The translations under genes were made by a program, and so were the position numbers. Below the pieces are notes generated by a model, which saw nothing but the letters and a program-made list of their open reading frames with translations, was not told where the DNA came from and did not search any database. Shown here in pieces: positions 24,833 to 36,611 of a stretch of DNA of 64,000 nt; positions within the stretch are counted from its first letter, which is position 1; every line of letters begins with the position of its first letter. This DNA comes from Varroa destructor (Eukaryota; Arthropoda; Arachnida; Mesostigmata; Varroidae), in NCBI RefSeq assembly GCF_002443255.2, contig NW_019211455.1, positions 31,089,778 through 31,153,777 of the forward strand. Reading direction: 5' to 3'.

Positions 24833-25815
24833 ATTTTTTATGTCTCCTTTATCTGTTATCTACTGTGGCAAGCTAATTTTTTTTCTGGTTTGGTTTGTAT
24901 ACATATATTTGGAAGCACGTTATTTGGAGTACTTGATATTGTGACGAACTATAGAAGGCAGTCGTGTGACACTAACGTTCACTTTAAAGAATACGTAAAT
25001 CTAAAATAGACTGCACGGAACCCGTTTTTTTTTTTCTTAACAAATATCAACCTTTGACTAGTCTCCCATTTTACTTGTGGACGGTTGCTTGCATAAAGTT
25101 TTTGCAAAAGAACTGTTGTGACTTTTTTTTAATCCTTATGAGTCTGACACATGTTACCCGGCATATGAGCTTCCGAAGAGGTTCACTCAAACTAAGCAAT
25201 ACGCATAAATTACCATGTCATTATCGGGACACCGAAGACTGTTGCCTATTAAGGATGATCCCATAGAAAGGCACTACTCGAATCAGATTAGCGTTGATCA
25301 CGTATTTCATTTTGTAAATATATGCAGACATTTCTTCGCTGCCGCTATTACCCGTCTTGCTAGACCTTCCGCGCAGTAGACGTCTATACAATGATCCCGT
25401 TAAGCGAACGTAAACGAAATAACTTTACTGAATAAGTTCACTGAAAAGTTTACATGAACAAAAGGCCAAAATAAGAATTATTTTTAGTTTCACTTTCATC
25501 CATTTATGATCAACCATTTGTCTCCTAGAAACAGGTATATATATGACATTAGCTTGTCACCCTTCTTGATGCCACTAGTTCATTAAACGTGCGAACATAT
25601 AAATCGAAATCCTTCTGATTGAACCTAGGACACAGGCTTGCAGTTTACGATTTTTACGTTGGAATATTTCAATGTATCGAGGTATATCTTATATTGAGGT
25701 ATTTAAATAATTCGTTAAAAATGACATTGTGTATCTCTGACTTTATTGGATGCCTTTTACGATATATTGCAGCCTGTATTTAATTTCGAAACATTCAGCA
25801 ATGTTATAGCGCGCC

Positions 25816-25833
25816 TTTTTTTTTTTTTTTTTT
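25816..25833. repeat. Poly(T) tract, 18 nt
   Basis: Uninterrupted T run. Confidence 0.9.
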
Positions 25834-26257
25834 GTATCTATATCGGAATTAGGAAGCAGGAAGTATAACAAGTACCTGCCATCATTTGCAGATACCGTAC
25901 TTAAATATACATTGTGTATAGGCTGCAAATATCACAAAAATTCGTTTGACTACAACTAAATCCTAACGGGAACTAAATATTGACGAATTTGTCGCATAGA
26001 TCAAATAATGTTACTCAATAGTTTAGGGTCATATAGAATAATTCTTTTTGGTCTTTATTTGGCTGGAGTAATAGTTTAACAACTAGCCAGCAATTGCAGA
26101 TCTCGTAACAGCCTGCCATAGTGGTAAAATAACACTATGATAAAGCGAATAAGATATATTTTACATATTCAGTATTGTCAGAAAAGAGACTAACGGTCAT
26201 TTTTTTCCTGTATAAATTAAAATGTACCTTTCCATATTATATCAGAGGATTATTTTT

Positions 26258-26287
26258 CTCTCTCTCTCTCTTTTTTTTTTTTTTTTT
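26258..26287. repeat. (TC)n plus poly(T) tract
   Basis: Seven TC units followed by 17 T residues: a compound pyrimidine tract. Confidence 0.9.
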
Positions 26288-27179
26288 GTAAAATATTAAG
26301 AAATTCGCTTTTCTAATCGACTTGCGTTTACGTATAATTTGTAAGTAATAATCAGGTAATAATTGAATAAAGTTAGGAAAAAATTAAGTGAAGTTATTAG
26401 CTGTAGATGTAAATCAAGCTCTGGAAAACATCTGCCAATTCATACCTAATAACCCTAATTAAGCCTAGCTCCTTTAATTAAAACAGATAGCATATTCCGT
26501 ATTCGTTCTGTACGGCATTGTCTTTCGTGATGAAATAGCTTGGCATTGGTCGAGCACATTATGTCATTACTGATCTTATGGCCAACGGTGGTAATCTCTG
26601 GTCTCCAATGACATTGGTAACCCAGGCAATCTCTGTGTTTCAATACAATGTGCCGCTTTGCCTCGGCGTAGGCGGTCGTCTATGTACATGAGGAACTTTC
26701 ATGTTTCTTATCTTTCTTCCCACCGTTATCTCGCTTCGTTTGCCACCAGCTACAACTGTCGCCCCCGCCTCTGCAGCTCCGCGCTATCTGCCCTCCGTGA
26801 CTCTATGCGACGAGATCGATGCGTTCATCTGTTCCTCTTTAATCCCGTACACAACTTTCTGGTCTAGCCGATCTATCTTTTTCTCTAGTCATGATTTGCC
26901 CTGTATGCTTTTGCAGTCTGATAGGGTCGCTACATAGCAATCCGACTGTATATTCATAGACATCACCTCAAGCTAGTGTTGATATAATGTGTTCCACTGT
27001 GTTCCTTGAACCATGCCCTCTATGTGTGGCATTAACTGCGCCTCGCAATAACAGTTATTTATAACAAACAGAAAGGATATGTAATCAAGTAGCAATGACG
27101 GTTCTGTACTAGGCAGACGATACAAGAGCGCTTAGATAAAATTATATTCTACGCGTCACTTGCGGAAATTATAGATGGA

Positions 27180-27490
27180 CGCGTGCGTGCTGAGTCGGCG
27201 CGGTGATTATATGACACCATCTCTCTTGTCCAATTGTTGGTCATCATCAGCTGTCGTGCTGTGTTTAGCACAATATAGGGTGATGGACCCCAGCGGGCGG
27301 CGGACGAACTCGACGAGGATGGTCGCAGATGAAAGTCTGTGAGGTGAGAGAGGAGAGGTCCAGCAAAGCGGAGAAGATGTTTAGCCTATAAGAAAACTTA
27401 TATATACATGGCGACTGCGGAACATTACGCCCCTACTCTCACTTAATATTCCCTCGACCTGTCTTTCTCTCGCGCTCCTTTTTTGTGTAG
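27180..27490 (+). promoter_or_regulatory. GC-richer island with TATA-like box
   Basis: From 27180 the base composition becomes clearly more GC- and CpG-rich than the surroundings. A TATATA at 27400-27406 is followed about 30 bp later by an initiator-like tctcactt. These are consistent with a plus-strand core promoter. On the minus strand the segment 27383-27150 is also open, preceded by a good acceptor (ttttcttatag), so an exon on the opposite strand is the competing reading. Confidence 0.25.
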
Positions 27491-27773
27491 ATTCTTTTCC
27501 CTACGAAGTTCCGGGAGTAGAACACAGGCCAGGCGCGTTCCTTTCTTTTCCACTCATTTCCGTGTCATCGTCCTCCGCTATCGTTTCGACTCTCACCGTC
27601 TTTGTATCCAGATATCTCATACGTTGACGGCGACGACGACAGCAGGCGCTACCAGTAGCATCAGCAGCGACACGCTCTTGCACACTCAACAGTCGGTTAG
27701 CAGCGATAACACTGACAGCACGAACATCCTCTTTTTCCCTTCCAGCTGTTCCCGTCTAGGCGACCCGACCTAG
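27491..27773 (+). CDS. Possible exon after strong acceptor
   Basis: A long pyrimidine tract (ctttctctcgcgctccttttttgtgtag) ends at 27490 and is the best acceptor-like signal in the window. The block after it is open for 94 codons to TAG at 27771-27773, with C/T-rich third positions and an S/T-rich stretch (GATSSISSDTLLHTQQSVSS). The minus strand of the same block is open too and shows GNN codon periodicity (DVRAVSVIAANRLLSVQERV), so strand and coding status are unresolved. High GC alone lengthens open frames. Confidence 0.25.
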
Positions 27774-28485
27774 GGAGTCCCAATCGTTGAGGGTTCACCG
27801 GTCGTCTTTGTCCTTCATCCGTGTTTACGTGCAGATGACGATGACAATGTGGTAATAGTACAAGTTAGCCCCCCTCCTCGCCTTGCCGCCCGCAGTCCAG
27901 CTGCTGGTGCCTGATCGTGTTCATTCCGTGCAACCCGGTATGATGTACCAGACGGACAAAATCGTTTAGTATTTCTAAGTGCATAGAATACGCACATGCT
28001 ACAAACATTAGCCCAGTTTCAATACATGCATTAAGTAAAATAATTCACGTTGACCCACTTTATAGTACTGTGCATGGTAGGCATTGTGAGAGCAAATAAA
28101 CAAGTGCTGCATAATCGTTACAATATGTCGAGTTGCTATATAGACATACATATGCATAACATACAACCGTATGCAAGTCTACAGGTTACAAGCTTGTCAA
28201 TAACTCTGCTGGTCAAGCACCCACGCTCTCGTAGCTAAAAGTACAATTACTACTGATTTCATAATCAGCAGCATCACTGATGGATGCTTTAGAAATACTG
28301 CTGGTGGCGCAGATAATAACAGTGCACTTGGAAACGCAGGCAGTGAGTGAATGTAGAACAAGACAGAGAAACGAGCAGAGCGGTCCGAACAGAATGGTAC
28401 TTTCTTTAGCCAGATGCGCCCACTATCGCCTTTTGGATTATTCAGTCAACCTTTGGTTTCTCAAGTCAGTCAGATGGACACACGC

Positions 28486-28735
28486 CTAGACTAGCGATGG
28501 AAGGGACCCCTGGAGGGAGCTGGGTGTTTTCTGGCAATAGCGCCGCGCAAGAAGCATCTGACAACAGTCCGTGCCACTGCCAAGTTTCATTCCGGGCTTC
28601 CAGGCTACCGTTGTATCCTGCTGACTAGTAGCTACTAGATATTTCCACCTGAGACCACCGCGGGCTACGTTCACTTTTTTTTCGGTGGGATTTACCGACC
28701 AGACGATAACTGCTGTTCCGTCAGACTTCAGGCTG
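28486..28735 (-). CDS. Exon-like frame, possibly WD40-like
   Basis: On the minus strand an acceptor-like attcactctacag is followed by an open frame to TAG at 28486-28488. It contains LKSDGTAVIVWSVNPTEKK and WKYLVATSQQDTTVAWKPG. The DGTAVIVW and QDTTVAW pieces, about 30 residues apart, recall the D-G/T-x-V-x-V-W ends of WD40 blades, but the spacing and missing GH dipeptides make this weak. GC content and codon periodicity are good. The full ORF with ATG is 94 codons (to 28770), but a stop directly precedes that ATG, so an exon border inside is more likely than an independent small gene. Confidence 0.33.
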
Positions 28736-28770
28736 TAGAGTGAATATTCCAGGACCCATCCATTTACCAT

Positions 28771-31619
28771 TTACTAAGAGCCATATCACTACCGGTCTGA
28801 CGTCGCACAGCGTAGCTATGTTCAAGAGGTACCCTGTCATCATCAATGCACTAGTACACAGAATTGTTCAGGCATCACTGAAGTTAAGGGCTTGTTGGAA
28901 TTTGAAAGACAAGCAACTTAGCAGCTTCCTAACAATATTACTTGATCTCATTAAGTTACAGCAACGATGCTACCGCACTGAGCCTTTCTGTAATATTTTG
29001 TCAATACCCTTTTTTTATTTTTCGAGCTCAGGCCGAGAATCGTTCGCTGGGGAAAACACTCATCAGCAACATCTGTAAATGTTCCTAACCGGTGCATTGA
29101 CTAGCATGTCTCCATCCATTTATATGTTACACGTATAATTATCTCGGACACAAAATAGTGGAAATTTATTTATTATTCTATTGGTGCAATAGCTATGTGA
29201 TGGCCAAAAACACCATTGTCATTAGAAATCTATACGAATTTACGTAAATAACGTGCATGAGAAATGTACTTATTTTAAAAACAACATGCCCAATCGGAGG
29301 ACCTGCCAACTGGCCATGGTCAACACCGTAAACGAAATTGGCGCTTTAACATTCCGATAACATTAACGATGGCATTTTGTATCTATTTTAATTAATTTTT
29401 CTTAGACGTTATTTGTACCTAAATGAGTCGCTTGGCTTTTTAATATATATTTGCAGTAGAAGACAAATGCATTCTGTCCAAGTGTGCACGTATTGAACTC
29501 GTCTGTGTTTTGGTAGGGGAAAACGTATTATACGTCACTGTGTTGAAAACACAAACTGAGATCTTTACGCACGGAAGGATCTTCTGTTATTCAGGCCCTA
29601 TAAAATTGTACATCTATGAAAATGAGATTTGTGTAAAATGACACTTCGTTAGGGAGGTCTATGCGCATGGATACCAATGCAAAAATGTCGCTGATTTCTT
29701 CTTTTGCAAGTACATGGATTGGCTTCAACAATGTGAAGCTTTCCGAACGTTTCCCTCTAGAAGCGTCAATCTGGAATGTCTTTGAAGCTCTAAGATGTTC
29801 TCGTTACTATTTCTAGCACAACGTAGAATTGCACCGTACATTATCGTATCTTTTCTATCCGAGTTCCGGTTTGCATTTGTGCTTGGCATCTGCTTGCCAT
29901 CGAGCAGAAATGAGGCTATTATATGGTCAATGGAACCTTGCCAGCGATAAATGACCCTAGTAGTAGTAAAGGTATAATTCACGTTACCCTATGACCATGC
30001 ACGATCGGCTAGACGTGCTAGGGGAATTATGTATGTTGAAGTTGTCTTTTTTTTTTGAAACTTATGCAATATACCGCTGAAAACGGTTATTGTAAACACT
30101 GTGTAATTTATAAACAAATGTGTGCACACAGTAGAATGGCGAATCCGATTGAGGTACAAAAGGAATTTCCGTGTACGTTATTATAACGTTCATTCAAAGC
30201 CACCTAGCATGTCGATTTATCTTTTTTTATGAAATGGACATGTGTATCTTGCGTACGCTATACCATTCAATATTGACCCCCAAAACAATTCAACGAATAC
30301 TGAGTTGGGCGAGATGGAATTAAATCAAGCGTCTCGATCATCCGCTGCTACGATGCCTCCTACTACAATGTATTCGTGTACATGCTTATTACTATGTTGG
30401 TTTCACTAGTTGTTTATTACCAAACGAGATACAAAGCAGGCTTCTGTCACACCTTTCAATAGAAGGATATGTATCGACTGTAAAAAAATACATGGATAAT
30501 CTACTAGGTTGCTTGTTTTTATGTTAACCTTTTCGTTTACCTGTTTAATTTCTATAAACTTCTATATATCATTCAAGAGTGGTGTCTTTTTTTTTTTTTT
30601 TTTTTCTCTATATCTGTTGCAGCTAGCTCATGAGTAGACAATTATATCGAGTTTAAGCTTTAAAGGCTAATATTCTAAGTCGAAAACATGTATTTTTGAT
30701 ACGTACATTATTTCGCTTTTTGTCAATGCGAGAAAGCTGCTTAGGTAGCCCAGGATATTTGTCCCGCGTCTAGCAAAATCTCCATGACTGATAAGAGTGG
30801 TTGAAAGTCTAAAGATAAAATCTTGGGCTTAAACTATATACCTCATTCTGATCGGTCATTTGAGGTCAGATGAGAACTTCGGATAATAAACAGCCTGCCT
30901 AGTGGCTGAGCAGATAAGTGGCCAATATTAACCTCTTATCAGGTATCTTGAATATATACAATTTTTCAGAAATCAGTAGTCTGAACGAGTTACGAATCGG
31001 GTGTAACGCGTACGGAAACACGGCTTCTCATTGATCCTCAGCGTCGCGTTCTGCACCAACTAGGACGCAACCGCAACGATAGGCTTCAACGGAAAATTGC
31101 TTTCGGTGACGTAAGGCTGTGTGTCCACGTCAAAGAAGCTGAAAAAAGACTATATTGCTTCGAGAGGTTCGGCTGTTCCAGAGTTAAGTCAGATTACCAT
31201 CCGACGAGGGTTCCCATACGCGTGACTTGTGTTTTATAGTATAGAAGGGTTTGCGCATTGAGAAATGCTTGAAAATACAATATGCTTTGTAAAATCTTGT
31301 GGCTTAGCTGCATCTTAGTTGAATCAGGCTATTCAACGAAAACGACCCGGTATGCAAAGCAAATGCATGGTTCTTTCCGACAATTCCATGCCGCACATGA
31401 TGAAGATTGCGAAAGCCGCTTTGTAAGGATTCGAGTGATGGGTATTGCACCCGCCATGTTTTATACACGTCGCTCTAATGGATTGTTAGCTTTTCCGTGA
31501 GTGAGATTCATAATAACGTACATTTAACAGCTAGAAGGATTTACCTGGACAGGTTCTTTCGTTTCTGAGGAAAAGGAATTGGTTAAAGGATAGGAATTGG
31601 TCGTGGAACGTGACGGCGA
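28771..31619. other. Non-coding AT-rich DNA
   Basis: No supported gene. Short ORFs near 28740-29078, 29725-29982 and 31282-31500 carry no motif. A 19-nt poly(T) lies at 30587. Confidence 0.5.
30587..30605. repeat. Poly(T) tract, 19 nt
   Basis: Uninterrupted T run. Confidence 0.9.
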
Positions 31620-32530
31620 ATACATAGTAAATTTATGCAAGAACAACATTCTAATGTAAGGATCATCTTTTACGCGGATGATTCCGTAATGTTTAGCAAG
31701 AATTGTCATCGTCTGCAGCAGGCCCTCACAAACGTGAATAATTACGTCGCTGATGTAGGTCGACAAAACTTGGGACATCGAATTTAGAAGAAGAGGAAAA
31801 CTCAATTTTTACCGTCTGGCAAAACAAACTCGCTCAGGTGTTTTGACCTTACCGCAATATCAACAAAGATTTAGCGGGCAAAGCAGATCACAGAAAGGCT
31901 CCAAAAGCGGATAGCAAGTACGATTACTGTCAACAAACCGCAGAAGTTATTTCTAGCAACGGCAATCAAATTGTTCAATTTAAAGATTGACCCCGAACGC
32001 CTCGTATGGCACTCCAATCATCTAGGAGAAATAAGCTTTCGAGATCTGACTGCTCTGGACAGAATCAAACTAGTGTTTCTGAAATTGGTAGTTGATCTTT
32101 CACCAATGAACCCGCAATCGCTTAGTTTAGCTGATGGCAAAGATTCCGTTATTCGTTCAAAACTTTCATAGGAAATTCGGTCCTTCCGAAACACTAGCTA
32201 ACCGCGCTTCTACAAGCAGACAGCCACTCAATCTTTCAACAAGATAGCAAATTCGTAAGATATAAGGTCTATGACCCTATCTGATACATGCTTGTTTCGA
32301 CATATGTTTCCATGGCTACTGGTTCAATATACTCAGCATAAGGAAGGCACGGAAACTGATGCCTAGGGTGTCCGAATCAGGCCCTTCCAAGCACCTAATT
32401 ACTATATGTCGACGCCATATGGATTTGCTCTATAGAGCCTATGGTAAATAGCATACTCAACGAAGTGATCCAAGAGCAACCGACTGTTATCATCTTAAAT
32501 TCGACGCGTATACTTCAGCGATGTAGCCTG
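31620..32530 (+). mobile_element. Non-LTR retrotransposon (LINE) RT relic
   Basis: Decayed 3' part of a reverse-transcriptase ORF. IIFYADDSVMFSKN at 31662-31703 is the RT catalytic YADD motif in its usual hydrophobic setting, followed by LQQALTNVNNYVADVG, the alpha-helical stretch that follows YADD in non-LTR elements. After a stop and frame change come FLPSGKTNSLR and then the ORF at 31971-32171, with NLKIDPERLVWHSNHLGEIS and RDLTALDRIKLVFLK. This matches the C-terminal part (LF..KI.P...Y....W..L....L..L...K..FLKR) of LINE ORF2 proteins that I know from tick genomes. Further frames to about 32.5 kb (for instance ICFHGYW and DCYHL) fit the terminal Cys/His region. Several stops and shifts show it is dead. 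The endonuclease and RT palm upstream are not recognisable. Confidence 0.78.
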
Positions 32531-33154
32531 CTTAAAGATTATTATAGCATACGGGACTGAATTACCCCGAGCTCCACAGAACTGCGAGTGGGCGATGCAC
32601 TCACTGTACGCAACTAGGACTCAATGGGCTTACGGTTTTGCCTCGCGTTAGATTTTTCATGAGGCAAATAATTGGAAATCTGGTCCACTCCGTGGCGTAA
32701 CTATTGTGTAGAACTTAAGTAAATAAGGACCTTTCCAACGTGGAGCTTTTTTGGGCTTTTAACTGTTATAAGGTAAATCGTCGAAAATGGGTCAGCTTGC
32801 CCAAATTAGTGATATATAATTACGCGCATCTTTTCCCTGAATGAAGTCATAAAGATCAAGATGATAGCAAGTCATAAAGAATCCGCTTGAGCGATGTGGA
32901 GGCGAAAGGCAAACAAACGTACAGATCCAGAGTTTTATTCTTATATGAGATGGATATATTTGGTCTTTTAACTTGCGAATATAGGACACACGTTTGACAG
33001 AAATCCTTCGTCGCCTAGGCTGACTTAAATCTAGTGTGCTAGGGATATATTCTATTTGGTTGGTCAAAAAGCGATGTCAGCTCATCGTAAAGGCCTGTTG
33101 TAATTTTAATTACTACTATTCAACAAAATCTTATCCTCAGTTCAGACTCTAGAG

Positions 33155-33256
33155 ATGGACCCACTTGCATTTTCGTCACATGCTAAATTCAAGGATGATA
33201 TCTTGGGCGTGGAAGATGTTTTGGGTTGCCCTTTTGAAATCGATGAAGACCTTTGA
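33155..33256 (+). CDS. Short acidic open frame, unknown
   Basis: A 33-codon frame starting MDPLAFSSHAKFKDDILG and ending in an acidic tail (EIDEDL). The same frame is open upstream to a TAA near 33107. Acidic N-terminal peptides are common in transposases and regulatory proteins, but nothing diagnostic is present. The next open frame lies 134 bp downstream on the same strand. Confidence 0.18.
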   Translation: MDPLAFSSHAKFKDDILGVEDVLGCPFEIDEDL

Positions 33257-33389
33257 TGATAAGTAGCTTGTTAATCCTAATCTGAAATTTGTTAACAACG
33301 TAAATTACTACACTTTTATTGTTATTATTGACTGCGAACATTCGACTAATACTATGTTTGCGAAATTTCGTAAGTAGTTAGAAGCCCGG

Positions 33390-33749
33390 ATGCTAACGAA
33401 CTTCATAAACATCACGAAAAACACGGCTTCTTACTGTCATCGAATACGTTGCGTCATATCTTCACACTTAGATATCTACAAGCTGTATCATATTAGTTAT
33501 TACCTCCTATTTTATGAAAAGGACTTTTCAATTGTGTACGATTCTTCACAGGGATACGCAACAGGGTTGCAGGTTCTTAATATCCTGTTTGATCAGATGG
33601 CCTTACTGAATAAATGGATTACCTCAATTAAGTCATACATTAGAACCCCTGTTCCATATAAAGGTATCAAAACATATATTTTGCATGAACTGCATAAAAG
33701 ACGCAGCGTAGGCTTCTATGCGGAAATGTTCAATCTATTTCAGGATTGA
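33390..33749 (+). CDS. 119-codon open frame, unknown
   Basis: One of the longer ORFs in the window, rich in Y, I, L, K and H, containing DIYKLYHISYYLLFYEKD and LQVLNILFDQMALLNKW, and ending KRRSVGFYAEMFNLFQD. The spacing of aromatic and basic residues is protein-like, but no family is recognised. It may be a chance ORF or a fragment of a decayed DNA transposon. Confidence 0.22.
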   Translation: MLTNFINITKNTASYCHRIRCVISSHLDIYKLYHISYYLLFYEKDFSIVYDSSQGYATGLQVLNILFDQMALLNKWITSIKSYIRTPVPYKGIKTYILHELHKRRSVGFYAEMFNLFQD

Positions 33750-34718
33750 AAACAAATCAAGATGCACTTTGCGTTTTTGAGAGCTCCTTTACCGGAGTAC
33801 CAGACACGAGCTTGCGATTATTACAGCAGACATACGTGTTCAGTAGTTGACACGGAAGTGGGTGCTTTTAAAATAGCCATACGTGTCAAAGTTTAAAGCT
33901 TTTTCCAATCACGCTGCCTTCCACTATATTAAACAAGTGTCGAACTGATGCGTTGGAATAGTGCGTGAAAAGCACGGTTCCAACCATCGTTTTTAGGTCT
34001 AGTTTTCTTCTTTTTCTAAATGAAAAATATAAAAGGCCAAGTGAAATGGAGAGATCGTTTGCTTCAGCTGAACTCAGGCGTGAAGTTCAGATGTTAAAAC
34101 GTAAGAGAGCTTTTTTTTTGGTTCTGAATCAGTGAAAAACGACTGCCGAAAGCCTCCACCACTATTGCCGATCACCGATATATACGCTTTTAATATATTT
34201 CGACATTAATGAGGCCTTGCTAAGCATTATCTTGCTTTCTTAACGGAAGAGGCAATTTGAAATGTCGTCTCGGCTAGTGGTTTTCTTGTACCCTAATGGA
34301 TACGCTATGAGTCAATGTGTTTTTTTAGAATAACCAAACAACTGGACAAGCGCTTTTTTTATACACACGGAGACTGTTTACTGTAGTCCCTATTGAATTG
34401 TTTTCGACTCTCTTTTCGAAACAATAATTTCAAAATTATAGCTGCATGCCTTCTTTGTCGTTTGTTTTTCATTGAGATCTTATAATTCAGCCCGCAGTTT
34501 GTGGTATGCGTCCTAAAAATCTTGAAGGACACCTTGAAAAATCAACGCGTTCCTGGAAACATCCTAATTCGGAAATATGTGAATCACCTTGTGCTTGGAA
34601 CACGTACAAGAAAGTCACTCAATAATCCACTAGGAAGTCATGTCTGCTTTTACTTTTTTTTTTTTAATTTTATATTAATTTGGTGATATATAATGATGAA
34701 AGTTCTGGATTTCGCGCC

Positions 34719-34742
34719 CAGTATTTAAGCTATTAAATACTG
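34719..34742. repeat. Perfect 10-bp inverted repeat (hairpin)
   Basis: CAGTATTTAA and TTAAATACTG are perfect inverted arms separated by GCTA. The hairpin lies just beyond the B-box side of the minus-strand tRNA-like sequence. Confidence 0.85.
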
Positions 34743-34749
34743 TTTTGAA

Positions 34750-34850
34750 TGGCTGGCTCTCGAACACGAAACAAAGCGTGTCGACGCCTGGCTTTTACCC
34801 TAGACTGCCACACGTTAGGTTTAGTTGCAGGTTACCACTGCACTGTGGAA
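34750..34850 (-). repeat. tRNA-like (SINE head?) sequence
   Basis: On the minus strand GTGCAGTGGTAACCTGC (34827-34843) resembles an RNA polymerase III A box (TRGCNNAGTGG), and GTGTTCGAGAGCC (34755-34767) resembles a B box (GGTTCGANTCC), about 65 nt apart. I could not fold a full cloverleaf. A degenerate tRNA-derived SINE is the likeliest reading. Confidence 0.28.
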
Positions 34851-34889
34851 TCACATTTTTTTTTACGATTAAATAGAGAAACACATATG

Positions 34890-34892
<3 letters not shown>

Positions 34893-34936
<44 letters not shown>
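34893..34936. repeat. (TA)n microsatellite
   Basis: Uninterrupted TA dinucleotide tract of about 22 units. Confidence 0.95.
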
Positions 34937-34939
<3 letters not shown>

Positions 34940-35688
34940 TACTGTATTACCCCCATTCAACTCCCTCAATTTTACGTGATTTTATCCTATGTTAGGAAAT
35001 AGCAAATCGTTTCTCGCCGTTGATTTGTATGACAAGTACTTCTTTATGACATTCAACATTAACCTGATACGTCACAGTAGCCAAACGATTCAGAATGGTT
35101 CGGACAAATCAATTAGGGTTTTTTTTTTGGCGTAAAGTTGACTTGGGCCAACTTTTATAGGTGATTCTAGTTTCGGAATGGGGTTATTGCTTTTATTTAT
35201 TTTTCATCATCAAACGCGGATTGAGATTAATTTTCTTTTTGAAATAACGCGGTCAGAATCAGCTTCTCAGATACGGCTGTATCGGGCTGGATTAAGATCC
35301 TTGAGTCGTCGTAACTCTTTATAGTTTCGTTTAGATATGTTAGCGGCCCGTTATCAACAAAAGAAATCTCCAAAACGGGCGAACGTTTTATATAATGTAC
35401 ACGTTATAACGATAGTAGTAATAAAGTTACAGGTTACCAAAAATAAGAACTTCTTATCAACTAAAAAAACCGGTAAAGCCTAAATGTATCCATTCAAATG
35501 ATACAATACTTTCAATAAATGGCTCATATAATTTTTAATTTATTTACCCAATCCGGATATTATCGAACTGTATTCTTTATGATATTGTCGATCGAACGCT
35601 CTATTCATATGGTGCGGTAAGTACATATGGCTGTTGCGACACTGCGCTTCCTGGTTGGCTAAAGTGTAGTTGCTTTAACAGATTTGCC

Positions 35689-35708
35689 TTTTTTTTTTTT
35701 TTTTTTTT
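35689..35708. repeat. Poly(T) tract, 20 nt
   Basis: Uninterrupted T run, soon followed by another run of eight T. Confidence 0.9.
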
Positions 35709-36211
35709 AAACTTTTTTTTACAGTCATTTTACCAGTTACATAGAGGGCATTCCTTTCAGGGCGAGCTTTTTATGCAGACAAACTATTGAAGCGCCCGTT
35801 AAGACGCCTGACGAAATTCTGAAAGTTTTATCATTAGCCTGATAACAAGTTCTTTTTAGAGTTATCAATTGTTAGCGGGGCATTGCCAAAATGTTCCCTA
35901 TTTTTGTCCTGAACTTCATTTTCTATGGGTCTGTGGATCAAGACACGTTCGTTGTTAAACTGATCAGTTCTTTTGTATCAGATTGAAAATTTATATCCTA
36001 ACAAATGAGTTACCGTTCCTATATAATTTTCTGTGTATAATATGGGGAAAAGAGCTCTATGGTGTGTAAGTGAAATGAACTTTTTTTTTCTATAGGGAGT
36101 CTTTGTAAGTAAAAATAAGTAGCAAGGTTTCCGTTCTGATAGGAGCTATAATTGTTCTAATTTATATAGTGATCTACAGATATACTAAAATACTGCTAGA
36201 ATGACTAGAAT

Positions 36212-36244
36212 CACGGCGACGGCGGCGACGACGACGACGACGAC
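36212..36244 (+). repeat. (CGA)n trinucleotide repeat
   Basis: Run of CGA/CGG units in otherwise AT-rich DNA, notable for its CpG density. Confidence 0.9.
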
Positions 36245-36593
36245 TTTAATTCTTATTTTAGGATTATTTTTTTTTTATACAATTTTAGGATTACAGGTGA
36301 GAAAAGTATTGTACTAAAAAATCGTTGCCATTTTTAGATACACTTTTCAGCACTGAGCCGATATAAAGCAAAAGTGTTTTTATATTAGTTTGCTACGAGA
36401 CAAGTAAATCCACTTTAATTAGATCGCGGAGAATAGTGAGCTATAACAAGCATAGCCCTTGGAAACAGGGCTTACTTAATAACGCGTTAATTGCTAAATT
36501 CTTTGTACTACTAATATTTTCTATAGTTTCCTAACCTTATTTATATCGTGCATAGGGCACACGGTGTTATACGCTAACATGTTATTCTTGCGA

Positions 36594-36611
36594 ATATATA
36601 TATATATATAT
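36594..36611. repeat. (AT)n microsatellite
   Basis: Uninterrupted AT dinucleotide run of about nine units. Confidence 0.9.

Larger units (their letters stand above)
21210..27179. other. Mostly non-coding AT-rich DNA
   Basis: No recognisable gene. ORFs at 21253-21686, 22409-22735 (minus, 108 codons, no motif), 25054 and 26658-26937 are unassigned. Simple-sequence tracts lie at 22808, 24812, 25816 and 26258. The stretch 26.66-26.94 kb is pyrimidine-rich and open in two plus frames and may be the edge of the GC-richer island that follows. Confidence 0.45.
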
